From Trogon surrucura (taxonomy: Eukaryota; Chordata; Aves; Trogoniformes; Trogonidae), in assembly GCA_020746105.1 (NCBI GenBank), contig CM036621.1, positions 28,229,501 to 28,293,500 of the forward strand: a DNA stretch of 64,000 nucleotides, in the 5' to 3' direction. The position numbers and the translations under genes are program-made. Under the pieces are notes generated by a model. That model did no database searches and had not been told where the DNA came from. It saw only the letters and a program-made list of their open reading frames with translations. This document shows positions 51,086 to 64,000 of this stretch, one piece after another; position 1 is the stretch's first letter, and the number at the start of each line of letters is the position of its first letter.

Positions 51086-51794
51086 TAATGCAAAAAACCA
51101 CCTTTGAGTGTTACATACAATTATCTTTGCAACGTTTATTAATTACTGTAGTCTTATTTGAATAACTGTTACCTTCCTTAATGTTTGCTCTCTTGCAGTC
51201 ACTCTTCTTTCATTTAATCCTGCAGGGGTATAGTGCAGCATAATTATTTCCATGGTAACAGGCTGTAATTCCATAAACAGAAGATTGAGTTTGTTTTATG
51301 ATGAGGAAGCAGCTGGAGAGCCATGAATGATGATTTTTTCAGCAGTGCTGAGATCCTACAGCTATTATTGATATATTAATGTGATTCAGCTAAATTTTCC
51401 TCCCTCTGCAAATCCTCCTTTAAATAGGAGGGCACACAAAACAGTGTTGAAATTGGATGGTGTGTAAACTGAAATGTTGGGGAGATTGACAAGTTCAAGA
51501 TTTCTCCCCATTTTTGGGGATTTAAGAGTTGAAGTGACTGGGGTTTTTTTAATGTATTCTTGGAAGAGAGGGACTATTAGCGGAGGTGTGCCACAGAATT
51601 AATTATAGCAGATCTTCAGTTTATTGTGGGATTGTGCTATTTTCATTACTTTCATAATTACCACCTAATTATTCTATATGTAATTTATCGGATTTATGGC
51701 AGTTAATGTTTGGAAAAGTGCATTCTGTCCTTTGAAAAGTCTCTCAGAAACATTCACAGTAATTTCCTAGATTTTTTCCTTAGAAAGAAATCGC

Positions 51795-51814
51795 GTGTGT
51801 GTGTGTGTGTGTGT
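51795..51814. repeat. (GT)10 microsatellite
   Basis: Ten uninterrupted GT units in SH2D4B intron 1, likely polymorphic. Confidence 0.95.
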
Positions 51815-52104
51815 TTGGATAAAAATGAAATATAGTTAAATAAAATACTTGTACCGGAGTAAGCTCAAGGAACCGAGAACAGCCTAAAGCTCACTTTCAT
51901 TTTCATCCTAATCAATGTGCTTCTAACACATGTCCTGCAGCTAATGAAATTGAATGGAATCTCATCTGCCCTGCAGACTACCAAAACTCAAGCTTCTACT
52001 TTTTCAAGAAGGCATAAAAATCATTTGCTCAAAAAAGCCAAGAGTAAAATCTCGTATGAAATGCATTGTGCTTAGACCAAAGTATACCAGATATCTAAAC
52101 TGGA

Positions 52105-52158
52105 GAAACAAAAAAAACCAAACAACAAAACCAACCACACAAACACATCAGACTCCAC
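52105..52158. repeat. A/C-rich tract
   Basis: AAAACCAAACAAC-type sequence, about 50 bp, of the same class as the other A/C-rich tracts. Confidence 0.7.
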
Positions 52159-55100
52159 AAACTATAGTTTATCTCTGAATGACAAAAGTAGATCAGGCTG
52201 ATCAGCTTGATGTCAGCAGTGAATACTCATGGAGCCTATTTCAAATAGAGAATATGTTTCAGGAGCCTTTTTCTAGTGCAGAGAGGGAGGGAAAACAGGT
52301 ATATTTTCTAAAGGGAGAGTGGAAGGATATTGGTATGACTACAAAGCTTTCCGGCAAGTGAGGAAGGAGAGTCAGTTACTACTGCAGAGATTTGTAGCTT
52401 CCGAGCAGGAAAATTGTGGTGGGAAGCCCCAGCATCAGAGAAAGAGGACTAATCATGGAAACAGCAGACTCTTTTGAGAGAGTTTCAGCAGACTTTGAGT
52501 GCCAGTCCACGTTTCTGAGATTATAAATCAGCAATCTCCTAATTTTCTGAGTTCACACTCGACACAGCCTTTGATGTTCCCGATGGCAGAAAGGCAGTCA
52601 GGGCTCCCTGGTGTTCTCGATCGTCTTGCTGGCCGGAGCAGGCAGCCTGCGGCTGGGTGACGACTCCACACCGAGTCCAGCCTCTGGTGGTCCTTGAAGT
52701 AATCCCATCACAAGCACTGGAGATGGATCGCGAATGGGAGTGGTCAGGGATGCTGTAACTGTTAAAGGAACGACAAATAAGCTTGTAGGAAGGGAGCTGA
52801 CTCCAGCATTTGCTCTGACTACTGTTGTTTTAGGGCACTTTAATTAAAAGCATGCAAGGAGATGAAGCCAGCTGCAAACTAGGAACCCATAAAATCCCCA
52901 GACGCAGTCTGTGGTTCTGCTCCTTTGTCCCAGCCGGCAGAGGCAGTGCAAGGCCCAGTTCTCCTTTGTGCAGCTCCACTTGTTCTGAGCCTTAGTCACC
53001 ATGTGGACGTCTGAGGTGACTGGAATTGAATCCCGATTTAGCCTGAGTGTCGCTGCAGCCAGGAGTCTCCCTCCTACGCACCTTCAGGTGCTGGTTTTCT
53101 CTGTCTCCCGAGGTGGCTGGCACTGGTCCTCTTTTCTGGCAGCTCTGAACTGTGGCAGTGATGGTTCCCTGCCCACACCGGGGACTTGCTAAGGGTAGTG
53201 CAGAGGCCGGGGGCAGCCCGCGGTGCCAGAGCGCACAGCTGGCTCGTGGTTGCACTCCAGCACCGTGTGTGTATGAGATTAATGGTGCTGCTGGCAGGGG
53301 CTAATAAGTCTTACAGGCGAGAGCCTTGAGTTTGCTGTTACTCTCTAGGGTGTCGTTTTGTACTTTGATCGCTGTTAGGGAATGGGCTGCATAAATACAA
53401 ACAGAAAAAGTGGTTTGGTCTTATTTTTGGTTGTGTGTGTTTGTATGAGCAAATCTGTGTTGCTGTTGGTTCAGGCTGTAGGTCTCAAAGTTTTCGCTGT
53501 GATGATCTGTGCTTGTGCTGCAAGTTTGAGATCCCCGATTTTGCATTTGTCTGGTGTAAGGAGCAATGTCCAGAAACAAATTTACTGGTCTTAAAGTGGT
53601 ATAGATGTAGATTTAGGGGAACTCCATGAGAGATACTAATTTGTGGAGCAGCTACAGGTGAAAAGATCTGCAAGAGTTAATGTTGCCTTCTTGTGGTGCT
53701 ACAGAGTTATTGTAGATGAAAGAAGACAAAAATGGTAGAGTACTACAGCTGGTAAATCATTGGTCTAAAGAGCAGAGATGGAAGAGACTTGATAAATTAT
53801 TCAGTACATTTTCCTGATAAAGCAGTGTTTGTTTCTAAACCACTTTCATTCCTACTGTCCAGTCCAGACTAATTTTGATGTCGACTGCTTCCTAATGGTA
53901 ATGATTTGCAGCCTGCCATGCTCTCTCCGGGAAAACAAAAGCACAAAACTGGGACTCAAGAGGTTTAATTTTTATTTCCTGACTGCATTAAGCTTTGTGG
54001 CTGGGCTTAGAAGTCTGCTTTGAACAGGAAACATGAGGTTCCCTTGCCTCTTTCTCATACAGGTTTCAAATTTGTGTAGTCAGGACCTGTCTCTTCCTTT
54101 TAGATTTAGTTGAATTTTTCTATTTCTGTTTCATTTGGAAATAGTGTGTTAACCAAATACCTTACTTTGCAGAAAAATCTAGTATTTGAGAAGCATCTTA
54201 ATAAGATTATAATCAACACTCAATGGTGGTCATTCTCTGCTTGCAAAGCAAAATCTAGTTTCCTAAAGATATTAAGGAAAATAATTTTTTATACTTTAGG
54301 CTCAGGTCTTGCAATTGGTTCTACAGTTTAGAAGTGCAAGCCCAGTATTGTTCGCATGGAAGAGCTGACAGTGGCCACTGTGAACTTGATTCTGCAGGCT
54401 GCAAAGTCTTCTTATATGGCAGGAATTCCATTTTCACAGTGCCAGGTTTTCTCCCTGAGCTGCTTGTTTCTTTTCCTGCACGCTCACTTTTTGAATGCTT
54501 TGGGGTTTTTTTTCTGTGCTAAGAAACTACCAAGTTTTATGATGAGATTCTACAGTAAAGCCCATCTCCAGCTTCATGGGAGGGTAGATTTAAGAGGAGA
54601 TTTGCATGGGAGTCATTTTGTGAAGCAAATTAGAAAGGGTGGCCGGATGCTAAAAAGACCTTCCCCTCTAAAAAAATTAATGAATAAAAGCATATGTGCT
54701 CGAATTGAATTGTTTTGAAATTGTACATGTGGAGATTCGTTTAATGCTGAAGCTTAAAACTGCCGGATTGTTCGATAGCCCTGTTGTCTTTCAACCTGAG
54801 CTATGGGTCCATCTACAGTAGTATCCTGTACTGTGGTACACAGTGGTTAGTGCTGAACCAACAATATGTTATACTGATGTTTTCAGAAGAGTTTATACAT
54901 CTACTGTCTATAGCTTTAGAAGAGATATCCATTGTTTTAAAAGGAGGAAAGAGAACAATTTCTCAAAACATGCCTACAAATCAACTGTATGTTTCGTGGG
55001 GCTGGGTGATGGATAAGTTGTGCCTCTGAGGAACGTATTAATAACTCTTTGGTCCAGAAAGCCTGGAAAGAAGCAAAAAAAAAAATAAATTTGTCTGCTT

Positions 55101-57147
55101 ACCTGAAAAGAATTTTAATTGCTTTTCATCTGGTAGGCTCATAAATGAGCAGAAGTAGTGAAGTTGTCTCAGAACAGTAGAAGTATTTGGTATCTACCAG
55201 TTATGATACAAATAAATTAATGTGAGACATGTTGTGTGCCATGTTTTCTTTAAAGTACTGAATAAAGGGGAACAACTAGGATATCCAGATTACTCCTAGG
55301 AAAGAGTGCAAAGGCCACTTTTAAAACAAAAGGTGCAGTTGGTTAGGTAGGATCAGGACTCCTGGGAAATCTTTTCATATTCTCAAGATACTTTCCCATG
55401 AAATGCAGGAGGTGAAAATACCAATATGGCCAGTCAGTTCTCAGCAGATGGTGTTTAAATGCTGTATCCAAAAAATGTGACATAAATGTTGTGCTAACAG
55501 GAACACAGAAATGTACAAAAGTGGAACCACAAGAAAATACATCCACATTTGTAATGTGAGACATAATCTGATAGACTGTGAAAGAGCAAATGCTTTTGAG
55601 AGTTATCGAAGGAAAACATTCTTAGGTTAAATTTCCACACACCCCCCTTGAGGTCAGTACCATTAGACCAACACAGGGAATTCACATAAATCACATTTTC
55701 AAATTTGATATGGAATATTAACTTTCATTGAGAGATCTGATATGTTCTTTGCCTTCAGTTCATGTTGTCAATGCTTGTGAGTGTGGGCTGGCCCTGGCAG
55801 TGCCAGCTGTCAACAGCCCTGCGTCATTCCCTCCTGCAGTTTTCTCTCTTAAGTCTGGGATGTCAAAACCACTTTATTGACTGTGCATTGGGAAACTTGA
55901 TCTGGTTAAATGGGTACTGCCCCATTGCAGAACAACAGGTAGTTGAAGGTGAGAGCAGCTAAGCCCATGTTAGTAGAGAAAGATGCAGTAAAGAGCAGAA
56001 GCAAGGACCATTCTAACAGGAAACAACTCTTATGGGAACACCAGAGAAGTACTACCTAGGAAAAGGGTGGATGTTCATTTCTTCAAGTTTTCAAATGAGA
56101 CAAGGTGCTACCTTATCGAAGCTATGTGACAGCGCACAGTTTACTAACCTCAATATTTAGATAAAAGGGTGAATCCAGTGGACTGTAACATAGCGGAAGT
56201 GAGATGAACTGCTGAGCCTTTATGGCCTTTTAGTCTGTATTCTTTAAAATAAATCCATTATCCATCTTGGCAACAGTCTTTCTGGTGGAATCTCCTTTTG
56301 TGAAGAACAGTTTCAATAAGTTTGCAAGAAATAAAGCATAAAAATGGATGCATAAGAGATGTTTCTACTACTTCCTTATTATGAGCCTCTACAAGTGTAT
56401 AAAATATCTATGAGTTATACACATAAAAGCAGAAGGAAGAGACCAAACCACCCTAGGTCAGGTAGTGTATATGACTATTAAAATGTATCCAGATAGGATC
56501 TAATCCACTACCCTTTGTAGTCTGCTGGAATCCTGTGGTTGGTTCTTGGACATGAAGGTTCACCAAGTGGTCTGTTATGTAAAGAGCACTCAGGGGTTTT
56601 TGGCGTTTTTAAAATCACTCTGTCAACATAATAATTGTAGATTTTTTGCATAGAGTCCTTCATGAAAACTTAATCCCTTTCAGTTGCCTACATGAACAGA
56701 AAAGCCTCTGCAGCGTTGACCGGTGCGCTCAGAACATGAACTACTTCTTCATGCAGTGGGAGCAGGAAGTTACTGCATTTTTTTTTTTTTTGCAGGGGTT
56801 CCGATGAAATCTCAGTATGCTTAATGCTTGGCATGCTCTGTGTGCTGAAGCATTGCTAGTCATGTAATGTCACTGGTTATTGGTGTCGCTCTGTCTCTTT
56901 TTCCGTTCTCTTCATTCATCGCTTGCTGCCTAAAGCAAGAAAATATAACAGTTAAAAAGTGATTGTAATACTTAAATTCTGGGAAACACATGCCAGAATT
57001 AATAATTCCTTATTTCTGCAGAACAATGAGACTTTAAAATTGGGTGATCTGGAGTGTACAAGCCCTTTTTTTACCCCAACGTGGTAAATTGATCAAATCT
57101 GAAAATTTTATCCAACCTCTTAGTAGTGCTTTCCTTCTGAATTCTAA

Positions 57148-64000
<6,853 letters not shown>

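Noticed and set aside
52560-53290. GC-richer patch in SH2D4B intron 1 considered as a promoter or exon
   Set aside because: No ATG exon or homologous peptide was recognised, and CpG content was not convincing by eye.

Overview
The window looks like part of a bird nuclear chromosome. The evidence is spliced vertebrate genes with short exons and kilobase-scale introns, AT-rich non-coding DNA, several CR1 LINE fragments with the typical ATTCTATG-like 3' end, and two LTRs of avian endogenous retrovirus type. One LTR resembles a repeat common in Neoaves and passerines, so a neoavian species is more likely than chicken. This is inference from recalled repeat and protein families, not from a search.

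Left end (1-6816, minus strand): six consecutive coding exons (6706-6816, 5739-5861, 5221-5346, 3979-4107, 2680-2805, 1920-2063) encode the N-terminal armadillo repeats of a RAP1GDS1/SmgGDS-like protein. All joins are phase 1 and give one continuous reading of 253 codons. The gene is clearly diverged from recalled human RAP1GDS1, so I read it as a paralogue. The exon for ARM C appears to be missing, and the first intron seen has no GT donor compatible with an open frame; a GC donor fits. The 3' part lies beyond base 1, and the ATG exon was not found.

Middle (6817 to about 44270): roughly 37 kb with no protein-coding exon I can support. It holds an old CR1-like relic (about 7260-8450), a 1.1 kb CR1 (10155-11297), a 0.6 kb CR1 (24031-24626), an LTR on the minus strand (about 26040-26990), a CR1 3' end (32152-32275), an ancient CR1/L3-like relic (33720-33812), a complete solo LTR with a 5-bp target duplication (36726-37904), and A/C- or T/G-rich low-complexity tracts.

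Right end (44594-64000, plus strand): three coding exons of SH2D4B (44594-44777, 57248-57407, 58532-58679). They carry the N-terminal MLQQIL start, the VWVWVMGE block and the basic/acidic coiled coil. The remaining coiled coil and the SH2 domain lie beyond base 64000. The two genes are divergently oriented and share the large gene-poor interval between them. I found no tRNA, rRNA, CRISPR array or prokaryotic-style operon.
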